A stretch of DNA of 49,222 bases from an uncultured Clostridiaceae bacterium (lineage in GTDB: Bacteria > Bacillota > Clostridia > TANB77 > CAG-508), in assembly GCA_948469815.1 (NCBI GenBank), contig CAOKMR010000009.1, positions 1 to 49,222 of the forward strand, read 5' to 3'. The stretch's first letter is position 1. Each line of letters starts with the position of its first letter. Positions 15,731 through 24,431 of this stretch are shown here, in pieces. The notes beneath the pieces were generated by a model. It worked only from the letters and a program-made list of their open reading frames with translations, did not search any database and was not told the origin of the DNA. A program made the translations under genes and the position numbers.

Positions 15731-15759
15731 TTGAAAAAAAAGTATTATTATGCTATTAT
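15731..15759 (+). promoter_or_regulatory. SigA-type promoter for tex
   Basis: TTGAAA, 17 bases, TATTAT. It lies inside the longest open frame, which rules out the starts upstream of 15797. Confidence 0.75.
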
Positions 15760-15796
15760 GGTAAAAAAAGTCAAAGGAAAGGAACAAAGGTTAAAA

Positions 15797-17947
15797 ATGG
15801 AAAAAATAATACAAACAATAGCAAACGAATTACAAATTAAAAATACACAAGTAGAAAATACAATAAAATTAATAGATGAAGGAAACACAATACCATTTAT
15901 AGCGAGATATAGAAAAGAGGTCACAGGTGGTTTAAGTGATGAAACTTTAAGAAACTTAAATGAAAGACTTACATATTTAAGAAACCTAGAAACCAGAAAA
16001 GAAGAAGTAAAAAAATCTATTGAAGAACAAGGAAAAATGACAGAAGAGTTAGAAACAGCAATAGAAAATGCAATTACATTAGCAGAGGTAGAAGATATTT
16101 ATAGACCATATAAGCAAAAGAAAAAAACAAGAGCAACAGTTGCAAAAGCAAAAGGGTTAGAACCATTAAGTATAATTATTTATGCACAAGAGGAAAAAGA
16201 AGACATAAACAAAATAGCAGAACAATATGTAGATGAAGAAAAAGGAGTAAATTCAGTAGAAGAAGCAATAGCAGGAGCATTAGACATAATAGCAGAAAAC
16301 ATATCAGATGATGCAAGATATAGAAAGAAGATAAAAGGATATTGTTATAGAGAAGGCTATATAGTAACAAAAGCATCAAAAGAAGATGAACAAACAAATT
16401 ATGAGATGTATTATGACTATAAAGAAAAAATCAATCAAATACCGAGTCATAGAATACTAGCAATAAATAGAGGAGAAAAAGAAGAAGCCATAAAGGTAAA
16501 AATAGAAAAGCCAGAAGATAAAATAATAGCGTATATAGAAAGAGACATTATAAAAGGAAAAACACAATTTGAAGAAATGTTAAAAGCAACAATATTAGAT
16601 GCATTTAAAAGACTAATAGAACCATCTATAGAAAGAGAAATAAGAAGTGATTTAACAGAAAAAGCAGATGACAAAGCAATAAAAGTATTTGGAAAAAATG
16701 CAAAACAACTATTATTAGGAGCACCAATAAAAGGGAAAACAGTTATGGGATTTGACCCAGCATATAGAACAGGTTGTAAAATAGCAGTAATAGACGAAAC
16801 AGGAAAAGTACTAGATACAGAAACTGTATATCCAACAGCACCACAAAATGATGTAGAAGGGGCAAAAGAAAAACTAATAAAACTAATAAAAAAAGATGAA
16901 ATAGACATGATAGCAATCGGAAATGGAACAGCATCAAGAGAATCAGAAATGTTTGTAGCAGACATGATAAAAGAAGTAGATAGAGAAGTACATTATGCAA
17001 TAGTAAGTGAAGCGGGAGCATCAGTTTATTCAGCATCAAAACTAGCAACAGAAGAATATCCAGACATAAATGTTTCAATAAGAGGAGCAATATCAATTGC
17101 AAGAAGATTACAAGACCCATTAGCAGAACTTGTAAAAATAGACCCTAAAGCAATTGGAGTAGGGCAATACCAACACGATGTAAACCAAAAAACATTAAAC
17201 GAAAGTCTAACAGGAGTAGTAGAAGACGCAGTAAATAAAGTTGGAGTAGACGTAAATATAGCAACACCATCATTACTATCATATGTATCAGGAGTAAACT
17301 CAGGAATTGCAAAAAACATAGTAAAATATAGAGACGAAAACGGAAAATTCAAAAACAGAAAGCAATTACTAAAAGTGCCAAAACTAGGAAATGTAGCATA
17401 TGAGCAATGTTCAGGATTTTTAAGAATATCAGACGGAGACAATGCACTAGACATAACAGCAGTACATCCAGACAACTATGAGCAAACAGAAAAACTATTA
17501 AGCAAAGCAGGATTTGAAAAAGAAGACTTAAGAAACAAAGACAAACTAAAAGAATTAAAAGAAAAACTAAAATACATAAACATAAAAGAAACAGCAAAAG
17601 AATTAGAAATAGGAGAAATGACACTACAAGACATAATAGAAGAACTAACAAAACCAGGAAGAGACCCAAGAGAAGAAATGCCAAAACCAATACTAAGAAG
17701 TGATGTATTAAAACTAGAAGACTTAACAGAAGGAATGGTACTAACAGGAACAGTAAGAAACGTAATAGACTTTGGAGCATTTATAGACATAGGAGTAAAA
17801 CATGATGGACTAGTACACATATCAGAAATGAGTAATAGTTATATAAAAAATCCATCAGACATAGTATCAGTAGGAGACATAGTAAAAGTAAAAGTCATAA
17901 AAATAGACAAAGACAGACAAAAAGTGGGATTAAGCATGAAGCTGTAG
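15797..17947 (+). CDS. tex: Tex family transcription/RNA-binding protein
   Basis: Tex is a conserved S1-domain RNA-binding protein with a YqgF-like core. The 716-residue product has the N-terminal helical region (PFIARYRKEVTGGLSDETLR), VEDIYRPYKQKKKTRAT, the YqgF-like part (GFDPAYRTGCKIAVID), a VNIATPSLLSYVSGVNSGIA helix-hairpin-helix region and a C-terminal S1 domain (GTVRNVIDFGAFIDIGVKHDGLVHISEM). ATG 15797 is fixed by AAAGG upstream and by the promoter at 15731. Length is normal. Its stop codon TAG is the TAG of the GTAG head of a REP-like hairpin. Confidence 0.95.
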   Translation: MEKIIQTIANELQIKNTQVENTIKLIDEGNTIPFIARYRKEVTGGLSDETLRNLNERLTYLRNLETRKEEVKKSIEEQGKMTEELETAIENAITLAEVEDIYRPYKQKKKTRATVAKAKGLEPLSIIIYAQEEKEDINKIAEQYVDEEKGVNSVEEAIAGALDIIAENISDDARYRKKIKGYCYREGYIVTKASKEDEQTNYEMYYDYKEKINQIPSHRILAINRGEKEEAIKVKIEKPEDKIIAYIERDIIKGKTQFEEMLKATILDAFKRLIEPSIEREIRSDLTEKADDKAIKVFGKNAKQLLLGAPIKGKTVMGFDPAYRTGCKIAVIDETGKVLDTETVYPTAPQNDVEGAKEKLIKLIKKDEIDMIAIGNGTASRESEMFVADMIKEVDREVHYAIVSEAGASVYSASKLATEEYPDINVSIRGAISIARRLQDPLAELVKIDPKAIGVGQYQHDVNQKTLNESLTGVVEDAVNKVGVDVNIATPSLLSYVSGVNSGIAKNIVKYRDENGKFKNRKQLLKVPKLGNVAYEQCSGFLRISDGDNALDITAVHPDNYEQTEKLLSKAGFEKEDLRNKDKLKELKEKLKYINIKETAKELEIGEMTLQDIIEELTKPGRDPREEMPKPILRSDVLKLEDLTEGMVLTGTVRNVIDFGAFIDIGVKHDGLVHISEMSNSYIKNPSDIVSVGDIVKVKVIKIDKDRQKVGLSMKL

Positions 17948-17966
17948 GGGCGATTAGTAATCGCCC
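17944..17966. repeat. GTAG-headed REP-like hairpin overlapping the tex stop codon
   Basis: GTAG (17944-17947) is followed by GGGCGATTA-G-TAATCGCCC. The TAG is the tex stop codon. The downstream CGTTCTTCGAAGGAAT resembles the 3' flank of the copy at 45166. Confidence 0.85.
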
Positions 17967-18038
17967 GTTCTTCGAAGGAATTTCCATAAATATTTAAAAC
18001 AAATTTATCATAATATAAAAAACAAGGAGAATATTGTA

Positions 18039-18227
18039 ATGGGAGCATTAATTGTAAAAATAATAGCACTAATAATAGTAGCAATAGGAGTAATAAGTAT
18101 ATGTGATGCAAGAGACCTATCAAAAAGATTTTTCAGTGATTCCGACAAAAACAGTTCAGCGATGATATTAAGGGTATCAGGTTTTATAATAGCTATAATG
18201 GGAGGAATTGCAATATATATATCTTAA
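18039..18227 (+). CDS. Small two-helix membrane protein, unknown function
   Basis: The 62-residue product has hydrophobic helices at about residues 4-22 and 43-61, separated by a charged segment containing CDARDLSKRFFSDSDKNSS. The charge pattern suggests a cytoplasmic or external loop between two spans. AAGGAGAAT precedes ATG 18039. It lies between tex and an L,D-transpeptidase gene on the same strand. I recognise no family and assign no function. Confidence 0.65.
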   Translation: MGALIVKIIALIIVAIGVISICDARDLSKRFFSDSDKNSSAMILRVSGFIIAIMGGIAIYIS

Positions 18228-18308
18228 GAATTAAATACATATGTTAATAACTAGCCAAACAACCTTTCCCCTCAATTTGGACATTTAAGGAAGGAAATGA
18301 TATAAAAA

Positions 18309-19250
18309 ATGAAAAAGCGAAAATTAAAAAAAGAAGCTAAATTATTACTACTATTAATGATATTGCTACTAATAGTAATTCTTTTAATCATAGCTGTAAA
18401 TGCTGTGGTATTTAATGACACTAATTCACAAAACAATGTTTTTGAGAATAATATAAAAGAAAATATAGCTCAAAAGGAAAAAGAAGAAGAGAATATAATA
18501 AAAGTTGTAATAGATGATAAAAAGCAGGATGACGAAAATAATAAAGATAGCGAAAACAATAATAATAACAATGCTAATAACCACAATAATGAAAATAATA
18601 ACCCAAATAGCAATGAGCAAGGGGAGGAAAATGTGAATAATAAAGACAATGACAAAAAAATAGATACTACAAAAAAAGACAAAAATACATATTATATAAA
18701 AATAAATAACAAAGAAAATGTAGTAACTATATACACAAAAGACTCAAAAGGAAAATATACAGTACCTGTAAAAGCAATGTTATGTTCAATAGGAGAAGCA
18801 ACACCAAAATCAGGAGTATATAGAACCTCAGATATGTATACATGGAGATTACTACAAGGAGATGTATATGGACAATATGCAGTTAGAATAACAGGACATA
18901 TTTTATTTCATTCAGTACCATACCAAAAAAGAGCAAAAGACACGCTAGAATGGTGGGAATATGATAAACTAGGAACAGATGCATCATTAGGATGTATAAG
19001 GCTTACAGTAGAAGATGCAAAATGGATCTATGACAATTGCCCAAAAGGTACACAAGTAGAATTCTATTATTCATCTGACCCAGGACCATTAGGAAAACCA
19101 ACATCAAAGAAAATATCATCATATGATGAAAAATTAAAGAAATGGGATCCAACAGATCCAGACTCTAAAAATCCATGGAGAACTTATGTAGAAACTGGAG
19201 CACCATCTGAAGGAGATACAACAGAAACAGGAACATTACCATTAACTTAA
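18309..19250 (+). CDS. L,D-transpeptidase (YkuD domain), membrane anchored
   Basis: L,D-transpeptidases form 3-3 cross-links or attach proteins to peptidoglycan. The 313-residue protein has a basic N-terminus, one membrane helix (about residues 13-32) and a long Asn/Glu/Asp/Lys-rich low-complexity linker (to about residue 120). The YkuD domain follows, with YYIKINNKENVVTIYTKDSKG, HILFHSVPY and the catalytic SLGCIRLTVEDAKW containing Cys near residue 228. Since the linker would reach outward from the membrane, the enzyme should act on the wall. GGAAGGAAATG precedes the start and a strong terminator follows at 19304. Confidence 0.9.
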   Translation: MKKRKLKKEAKLLLLLMILLLIVILLIIAVNAVVFNDTNSQNNVFENNIKENIAQKEKEEENIIKVVIDDKKQDDENNKDSENNNNNNANNHNNENNNPNSNEQGEENVNNKDNDKKIDTTKKDKNTYYIKINNKENVVTIYTKDSKGKYTVPVKAMLCSIGEATPKSGVYRTSDMYTWRLLQGDVYGQYAVRITGHILFHSVPYQKRAKDTLEWWEYDKLGTDASLGCIRLTVEDAKWIYDNCPKGTQVEFYYSSDPGPLGKPTSKKISSYDEKLKKWDPTDPDSKNPWRTYVETGAPSEGDTTETGTLPLT

Positions 19251-19303
19251 GACAAAAATTCAAAGTCAGAAAATATTTAATAAATAGAAAAAGAAAATTA
19301 TGG

Positions 19304-19360
19304 AGTAACTAAGATTTCGTAGCAGTTTACACTGCATACAAAATCTTAGTTACGTTTTTT
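19304..19360 (+). terminator. Strong Rho-independent terminator
   Basis: GTAACTAAGATTT pairs with AAATCTTAGTTAC, with an inner GTA..CAGT/ACTG..TAC extension, and is followed by GTTTTTT. Confidence 0.9.
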
Positions 19361-19377
19361 GGTGTAAAAAAGAAATA

Positions 19378-19405
19378 TTACAAAACTGTAAGGTTATTGT
19401 AATAT
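19378..19405 (+). promoter_or_regulatory. BceR-like operator and promoter of the BceAB-type exporter
   Basis: TTACAAAACTGTAA (19378-19391) fits the TNACA-N4-TGTAA box described for BceR-type response regulators. TAATAT (19400-19405) is a plausible -10, with the box overlapping the weak -35 position. No two-component genes lie nearby, so the regulator would be encoded elsewhere. Confidence 0.65.
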
Positions 19406-19435
19406 AAATCGATGGCAAATATCAAAAAAAGAGGT

Positions 19436-19587
19436 TATAGTTAAGTTAGCCGTTAACGACAGAGGAGTTTTACGGATAACTTATGCAGCGGAACAAAGTG
19501 ACGCTGTAAACAACTAAAAATAAACTTGGAAAAGATACATTTTTTAAAGTCTCCCCTTAACACTTTAAAAATCTATCTTTTTCAAGT
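19436..19587 (+). ncRNA. Structured 5' leader of the BceAB-type operon
   Basis: Four stems are visible. AGTT/AACT (19439-19442 with 19512-19515) could close a junction holding two hairpins. The first is AAGTTAGCCGTTAAC with GTTTTACGGATAACTT (19443-19482), the second GCAGCG with CGCTGT (19485-19507). A long independent hairpin (19524-19587) pairs ACTTGGAAAAGAT with ATCTTTTTCAAGT, then extends through ACTTTAAAAAT-like arms. There is no T tract after it, so it is not an ordinary terminator. I matched it to no known riboswitch. Confidence 0.5.
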
Positions 19588-19612
19588 CTAACAAAATGGA
19601 AGGAGATTTCAC

Positions 19613-20380
19613 ATGGAAAAAATATTACAAGTAAAAAACATAGAAAAATATTATGGAAGTAAATCAAATTTAACAAAAGCCATAGACAATATTAGCTTTG
19701 ATGTAAACAAAGGAGAATTCGTAGGTATAATGGGTGCAAGTGGTTCGGGGAAAACCACATTATTAAACACAATATCAACAATAGACAAAGTAACATCAGG
19801 ACATATAATTATTAATGAAGAAGACATAACAAAATTAAAAGGGAACAAATTAAACAGATTTAGAAGAGAAGAACTAGGATTTATATTTCAAGACTTTAAT
19901 TTATTAGACACTCTAACAGCATATGAAAACATTGCGATTGCATTAACAATACAAAAAGTAAGTTCATCAGAAATAGATGGAAAAGTAAATGCTATTGCAG
20001 AAAAATTAGGAATAAAAGAGATACTAAAAAAATATCCATATCAAGTATCAGGAGGACAAAAGCAAAGAATTGCATCAGCAAGAGCAATTATAACAAATCC
20101 TAAACTAGTACTTGCAGATGAGCCAACAGGAGCATTAGACTCAAAATCAGCAAGACAATTATTAGAAAACTTTGAATTTTTAAATCAGAAATTACAAGCA
20201 ACTATTTTAATGGTTACACATGATGCTTTTACAGCATCTTATGCAAATAGAATCCTATTCATAAAAGACGGAAAAATCTTTAATGAATTGATAAAAGGAA
20301 ATGACACAAGAAAACAATTTTTTGAAAAAATAATTGAAGTACAAACACTTCTTGGAGGTGACTTAAACGATGTTATTTAA
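19613..20380 (+). CDS. BceA-type ABC transporter ATP-binding protein
   Basis: This ATPase of a peptide-antibiotic resistance or sensing exporter drives its membrane partner. The 255-residue product has Walker A GASGSGKTTLLN (about residues 43-54), a Q-loop GFIFQDFNLLDTLTAYENI, the signature VSGGQKQRIASARAI and Walker B LVLADEPTGALDS followed by the H-loop MVTHDAF. GGAAGGAG precedes the start, and the gene overlaps the permease by 11 bases. The BceR-like operator upstream supports antibiotic-responsive control. The exact ligand cannot be told. Confidence 0.93.
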   Translation: MEKILQVKNIEKYYGSKSNLTKAIDNISFDVNKGEFVGIMGASGSGKTTLLNTISTIDKVTSGHIIINEEDITKLKGNKLNRFRREELGFIFQDFNLLDTLTAYENIAIALTIQKVSSSEIDGKVNAIAEKLGIKEILKKYPYQVSGGQKQRIASARAIITNPKLVLADEPTGALDSKSARQLLENFEFLNQKLQATILMVTHDAFTASYANRILFIKDGKIFNELIKGNDTRKQFFEKIIEVQTLLGGDLNDVI

Positions 20381-22460
20381 GTTATCATTTAAAAACATGC
20401 AAAAAAGTATAAAAGACTATGCAATCTATTTTTTAACATTAGTATTAGGAGTCGCAATCTTTTATATGTTCAACTCATTAGATAGCCAACAAGCGATGTT
20501 ACAAGTATCACAGTCACAAAAAGAAATAATAAAACTTATGATAAGTATGCTTGGAATGATATCAGTATTTGTAGCAATTATATTGGGATTACTAATTGTA
20601 TATGCAAACAATTTCTTAATCAATAGAAGAAAAAAAGAATTTGGAATATACATGACACTAGGAATGGGAAAAAGACAAATATCAAAAATCATACTATTAG
20701 AAACAATATTTGTAGGTATAATTTCACTTGCAGTAGGACTTATAATAGGTATATTTGCCTCACAATTTATGTCAATAATAGTTGCAAAAATGTTTGAAGC
20801 AAATATGAATGAATTTAAGTTTGTATTTTCAAGAGATGCCTGTATAAAAACATGCATATACTTTGGGGTAATGTATATTGCAGTAATGTTCTTTAATACT
20901 ATGACTGTCTCAAGATATAAACTTATAAATTTATTAAATGCAGTCAAAAAAAATGAAGAAATAAAAATGAGAAATCCAATAATATCTATTTTAGTATTTT
21001 TTATATCTGCAAGTATTTTAGGATATGCTTATTGGAAAGTAACAGCAGATATTCGCTCTATGGATAAAGCTGTTAAGTTGTTACCACCAATATTAATGGG
21101 AATTGGAGGAACTTTAGGAATATTTTGGTCTTTATCAGGTTTTATATTAAGAATAGTACAAATAATGAAAAATATATACTTAAAAGGTACAAATATGTTT
21201 GTATTAAGACAGATAAATAATAAAATTAATACAACAGTTATAAGTATGAGTGTTATTTGTTTGATGCTATTTATGACAATTACAATATTATCATCTAGTC
21301 TAGCTTTAAGAAACACGTTAGAGAGAGGTTTAGTAGAAATGACACCAGTAGATATAAACCTATATAAGACAGCAAATTTACCCGAAAGTTATATAAATAG
21401 ATTTGGAAATAAAGTAACATACTCAAAAGAACAACAAGAAGACTCTAGAATAACAGTAGAAGAAACTTTAGTAAATAATGGACTAGATATGAAAGTATTA
21501 AAAGATGTGATAGAAATACCAATATATGCAACCAATGAATTAACATTAGAAAAATTTTTTGGAAGCGAAATAGAAAATATAAAACGATTATATGCAATGA
21601 TGAATTATAGTACACCAGAAGAAATAGTAAAAATATCAGACTATAATAAAATAGCAAAACTATATGGAATAGAACAATATGAACTAAATGATGATGAATA
21701 TATAGTAATTTGCAATTTTGATAATATTGCTTCGTTAAGAAATCAAGTATTAAGTATAGGTGAAAATATATTTACAATAGCAGAAAAACAATACAAATCA
21801 AAATACAATGAATGTAAAAATGGATTTATAGAAATATCAACAAACCATACAAATACAGGAATTATTTTAGTACCAGATAGTTGTGCTTTAACAGAGGAGT
21901 CAAAAGAAAAAAGCTTTTTAGTAGCAAATTATAATGCAAAGACAGACAAAGAAATAGAAAAAGTAGAAGAAATATTTTCAAGTGATAATTCTGAATTATT
22001 AAAAAGATTATCTGATAAAGGATTAAACATAACAGGAATAAGCAAAATATCTATAATGGAAGCAAGTGTAGGTTTAGCAACAATAGTAACTTTTATAGCA
22101 ATTTACTTAGGAATAATATTTTTAATAGCAAGTGCTGCAATTTTAGCATTAAAACAACTAACAGAAAGTTCAGACAATAAACAAAGATATGAAATTTTAA
22201 GAAAAATAGGTTGTGATGAAAAAATGATAAACAAAGCATTGTTCAGGCAAATAGGAATATTTTTTGGAATACCATTAATATTAGCTATAATACACTCAAT
22301 ATTTGGAATACAATTTGTATTAGAAATGTTATCAGGACTTGCCGAAAAAAAAGATTTATTACCATCAATAATTGCAACAGTAATCGTTATGGGAATAATC
22401 TATGGAGCATATTTCCTAGCAACTTATTTCGGAAGCAAAAATATAATAAAAGAAGAGTAA
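20370..22460 (+). CDS. BceB-type ABC transporter permease with large external domain
   Basis: The 696-residue FtsX-family permease has four N-terminal membrane spans, further spans to about residue 310, then an external domain of about 220 residues (to about 560). A C-terminal group of spans completes the ten-helix BceB layout. The large external loop is the expected ligand-sensing part. NFLINRRKKEFGIYMTLGM and RYEILRKIGCDEKMI are typical cytoplasmic coupling segments. GGAGGTGA within bceA serves as the binding site. In known systems such permeases also control a BceS-type kinase; here none is adjacent. Confidence 0.92.
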   Translation: MLFKLSFKNMQKSIKDYAIYFLTLVLGVAIFYMFNSLDSQQAMLQVSQSQKEIIKLMISMLGMISVFVAIILGLLIVYANNFLINRRKKEFGIYMTLGMGKRQISKIILLETIFVGIISLAVGLIIGIFASQFMSIIVAKMFEANMNEFKFVFSRDACIKTCIYFGVMYIAVMFFNTMTVSRYKLINLLNAVKKNEEIKMRNPIISILVFFISASILGYAYWKVTADIRSMDKAVKLLPPILMGIGGTLGIFWSLSGFILRIVQIMKNIYLKGTNMFVLRQINNKINTTVISMSVICLMLFMTITILSSSLALRNTLERGLVEMTPVDINLYKTANLPESYINRFGNKVTYSKEQQEDSRITVEETLVNNGLDMKVLKDVIEIPIYATNELTLEKFFGSEIENIKRLYAMMNYSTPEEIVKISDYNKIAKLYGIEQYELNDDEYIVICNFDNIASLRNQVLSIGENIFTIAEKQYKSKYNECKNGFIEISTNHTNTGIILVPDSCALTEESKEKSFLVANYNAKTDKEIEKVEEIFSSDNSELLKRLSDKGLNITGISKISIMEASVGLATIVTFIAIYLGIIFLIASAAILALKQLTESSDNKQRYEILRKIGCDEKMINKALFRQIGIFFGIPLILAIIHSIFGIQFVLEMLSGLAEKKDLLPSIIATVIVMGIIYGAYFLATYFGSKNIIKEE

Positions 22461-22486
22461 TAAAATTCGTATATTGAACATTTACT

Positions 22487-22516
22487 GTAAGGACGCCCAG
22501 AGGGCGTCTATTTTTG
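22487..22516 (+). terminator. Terminator of the BceAB-type operon
   Basis: GACGCCC-AGA-GGGCGTC is followed by TATTTTTG. It is preceded by GTAA, close to the GTAG head of REP-like units, so it may derive from one. Confidence 0.8.
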
Positions 22517-22538
22517 CTTTAAAGTATAATAGAAACAC

Positions 22539-22567
22539 TTGCAACTATTATCATAATATAATATAAT
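22539..22567 (+). promoter_or_regulatory. SigA-type promoter for ddh
   Basis: TTGCAA, 17 bases, TATAAT; 94 bases before ddh. Confidence 0.7.
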
Positions 22568-22593
22568 TTTTAATAATATACAGAAAAGATAAA

Positions 22594-22628
22594 GATTGAA
22601 AAATAATTGAAAATATTATTTACCAATC
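22594..22628. repeat. Pre-RBS hairpin element, family D copy 3 (before ddh)
   Basis: GATTG and CAATC enclose AAAAATAATTGAAAATATTATTTAC. The stem differs from GGTTG/CAACC in copies 1 and 2 by a compensated pair. CTTAGAGAGGAAGGATATTAT follows. Confidence 0.6.
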
Positions 22629-22660
22629 AAGACTTATATCTTAGAGAGGAAGGATATTAT

Positions 22661-23647
22661 ATGGAAAAAATTAGGATTGGAATTTATGGATTTGGAAACT
22701 TAGGAAAAGGAGTATTAGAGGCAATCAAACAAAATCCAGATATGGAATTAGTTGCTATATTCACTAGAAGAAATCCAGAAGATGTTGCTTCACAATTAAA
22801 AGAAAAGGTAACAGTAGTTTCAACTAATAGTGTTCAAGAATATAAGGGAAAAATTGATGTAATGATTGCATGTGGGGGATCTGCAACAGACTTACCAGAG
22901 CAGACGCCAATGTTAGCAAAAATGTTTAATGTAGTAGATAGCTTTGACACACATGCAAAAATACCAGAGCATTATGCAAAGGTTAATGAGGAAGCCCAAA
23001 GAGGAGAAACAATTGGAGTCATCTCATGTGGTTGGGATCCAGGAATGTTCTCACTAAACAGACTATATGCTAATTCAATATTACCAAAAGGTAATACATA
23101 TACTTTTTGGGGAAAAGGAGTTAGCCAAGGACACTCTGATGCGATACGTCGTATTGAAGGAGTAAAAGATGCTCGTCAATACACAATACCTATCGAAGAA
23201 GCTGTAAATCGTGTAAGAAACGGAGAAAATCCTAATTTAACAACAAGAGAAAAGCATTTAAGAGAATGTTTTGTAGTTCTTGAAGAGGGAGCAGATGAGG
23301 TAAAAATAGAAGCAGAAATAAAGAATATGCCAAATTATTTTGCTGACTACGACACGACAGTTCACTTCATAAGTGAAGAACACCTATTAAGAGAACATTC
23401 AGGATTACCACATGGAGGTAGTGTACTTCACAGTGGAGTAACAGGAGTTGGAAACAAAGAGGTAATAGAATATAAACTAAACCTTGCCTCAAATCCAGAG
23501 TTCACAGGTGCAATCCTTGTTGCAGTTGCAAGAGCAGCATATCGAATGAACAAGAACGGAGAAAGTGGAGCAAGAACAATGTTCTCTATTGCACCACAAT
23601 TAATGAGTCCATTATCAGAGGAAGAGTTAATAAAAAGATTACTTTAA
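22661..23647 (+). CDS. ddh: meso-Diaminopimelate dehydrogenase
   Basis: This NADPH enzyme makes meso-diaminopimelate directly from tetrahydrodipicolinate, giving lysine and the peptidoglycan cross-linking residue. The 328-residue product begins with IRIGIYGFGNLGKGVLEAI (Rossmann nucleotide-binding). It also has FTRRNPEDV, DSFDTHAKIPEHY, ISCGWDPGMFSLNRLY, WGKGVSQGHSDAIRRIEGV and LPHGGSVLHSGVTG, all of which fit the family. ATG 22661 is supported by GAGAGGAAGG; the longer frame from 22607 runs through the hairpin. A family B repeat ends the transcript. Confidence 0.96.
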   Translation: MEKIRIGIYGFGNLGKGVLEAIKQNPDMELVAIFTRRNPEDVASQLKEKVTVVSTNSVQEYKGKIDVMIACGGSATDLPEQTPMLAKMFNVVDSFDTHAKIPEHYAKVNEEAQRGETIGVISCGWDPGMFSLNRLYANSILPKGNTYTFWGKGVSQGHSDAIRRIEGVKDARQYTIPIEEAVNRVRNGENPNLTTREKHLRECFVVLEEGADEVKIEAEIKNMPNYFADYDTTVHFISEEHLLREHSGLPHGGSVLHSGVTGVGNKEVIEYKLNLASNPEFTGAILVAVARAAYRMNKNGESGARTMFSIAPQLMSPLSEEELIKRLL

Positions 23648-23661
23648 TAACGGCAACATAA

Positions 23662-23770
23662 TCCCAAAAGAAAAGTGGCTTTGCCACTTTTTCTTTTGCC
23701 GATTTAAGTTTCCGAATGTCTGTAACTGTAAATGAAGAAATCTTAAATTTCCCTGCAATAACTATTGAAA
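23662..23770 (-). repeat. 100-bp hairpin repeat, family B copy 3 (inverted)
   Basis: On the minus strand it contains ATTTCTTCATTTAC, CATTCGGAAACTTAAATCGG and a perfect hairpin AAAGTGGC-AAA-GCCACTTT. On the plus strand the hairpin with its T tract probably ends ddh transcription. A 64-codon open frame on the minus strand lies across it but lacks a binding site. Confidence 0.8.
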
Positions 23771-23793
23771 TTATTAACATAAAATATTATAAT
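23765..23793 (+). promoter_or_regulatory. SigA-type promoter for rnhA
   Basis: TTGAAA, 17 bases, TATAAT; 85 bases before rnhA. Confidence 0.75.
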
Positions 23794-23877
23794 CTATAGA
23801 AGTTAAAAAAGAAATAACAATTATAATGAAAAAATTTAAAATAAAACTAAATATAAAAGTAAGAAGGAGAATAAATT

Positions 23878-24312
23878 ATGGAAAAAGTCATTATATACAC
23901 AGATGGAGCATGTTCTGGTAATCCAGGACCAGGGGGGTGGGGAACAATACTTATGTATAAAGAATACAAAAAGGAATTATCAGGAGGAGCAAAACAAACA
24001 ACTAACAATATAATGGAAATAACAGCAGTATTAGAAGGTTTAAAAGCATTAAAAATGGAATGTGAAGCTGAAGTATATAGTGATAGTGCATATGTAGTAA
24101 ACACCTTTAATAATCACTGGATAGACGGTTGGAAAAAAAATGGATGGAAGAATTCCCAAAAAGAAGAAGTAAAAAATAAAGAACTGTGGCAAGAATTAGA
24201 TTTATTAGTAAAAAAATATAAAGTAAAATTCATAAAAGTAAAAGGACATAGCACAAATAAATATAATAATAGATGTGATGAATTAGCGCGTAATGCGATA
24301 AAAGCGCTATAA
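23878..24312 (+). CDS. rnhA: Ribonuclease HI
   Basis: RNase HI cleaves RNA in RNA-DNA hybrids. The 144-residue product has all four acidic active-site residues: Asp in [16 protein letters not shown], Glu in [13 protein letters not shown], Asp in YSDSAYVVN and Asp in NNRCDELAR. The basic substrate-binding loop is [29 protein letters not shown] precedes ATG 23878. Type HI is less common in Firmicutes than HII, but present in many Clostridia. It stands alone between its own promoter and the next promoter at 24368. Confidence 0.96.
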   Translation: MEKVIIYTDGACSGNPGPGGWGTILMYKEYKKELSGGAKQTTNNIMEITAVLEGLKALKMECEAEVYSDSAYVVNTFNNHWIDGWKKNGWKNSQKEEVKNKELWQELDLLVKKYKVKFIKVKGHSTNKYNNRCDELARNAIKAL

Positions 24313-24367
24313 ATATTACAAAAAAATTACAAAAATATTACAGAATAATTATATTTTTTATTATATA

Positions 24368-24396
24368 TTGAAAAATAAAGTAAAATGAAATATAAT
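24368..24396 (+). promoter_or_regulatory. SigA-type promoter for the 183-residue gene
   Basis: TTGAAA, 17 bases, TATAAT; 35 bases before the start. Confidence 0.75.
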
Positions 24397-24431
24397 ATAA
24401 AAAATATTAGTACAAATGAATGGAGGATAAA

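Noticed and set aside
16447-17820. Several long antisense frames opposite tex, mutS, prkC and others
   Set aside because: They are Leu/Phe/Ser-rich shadows produced by codon bias of the A-rich sense strand and lack binding sites.
19436-19587. T-box or known riboswitch before the Bce operon
   Set aside because: No T-box sequence, no recognised aptamer motif and no terminator T tract; left as an unclassified structured leader.
23586-23780. 64-codon minus-strand frame across family B copy 3
   Set aside because: It has no ribosome binding site, is not kept open in the other two copies of the repeat and contains an in-frame CGG; it is best seen as chance within a repeat.
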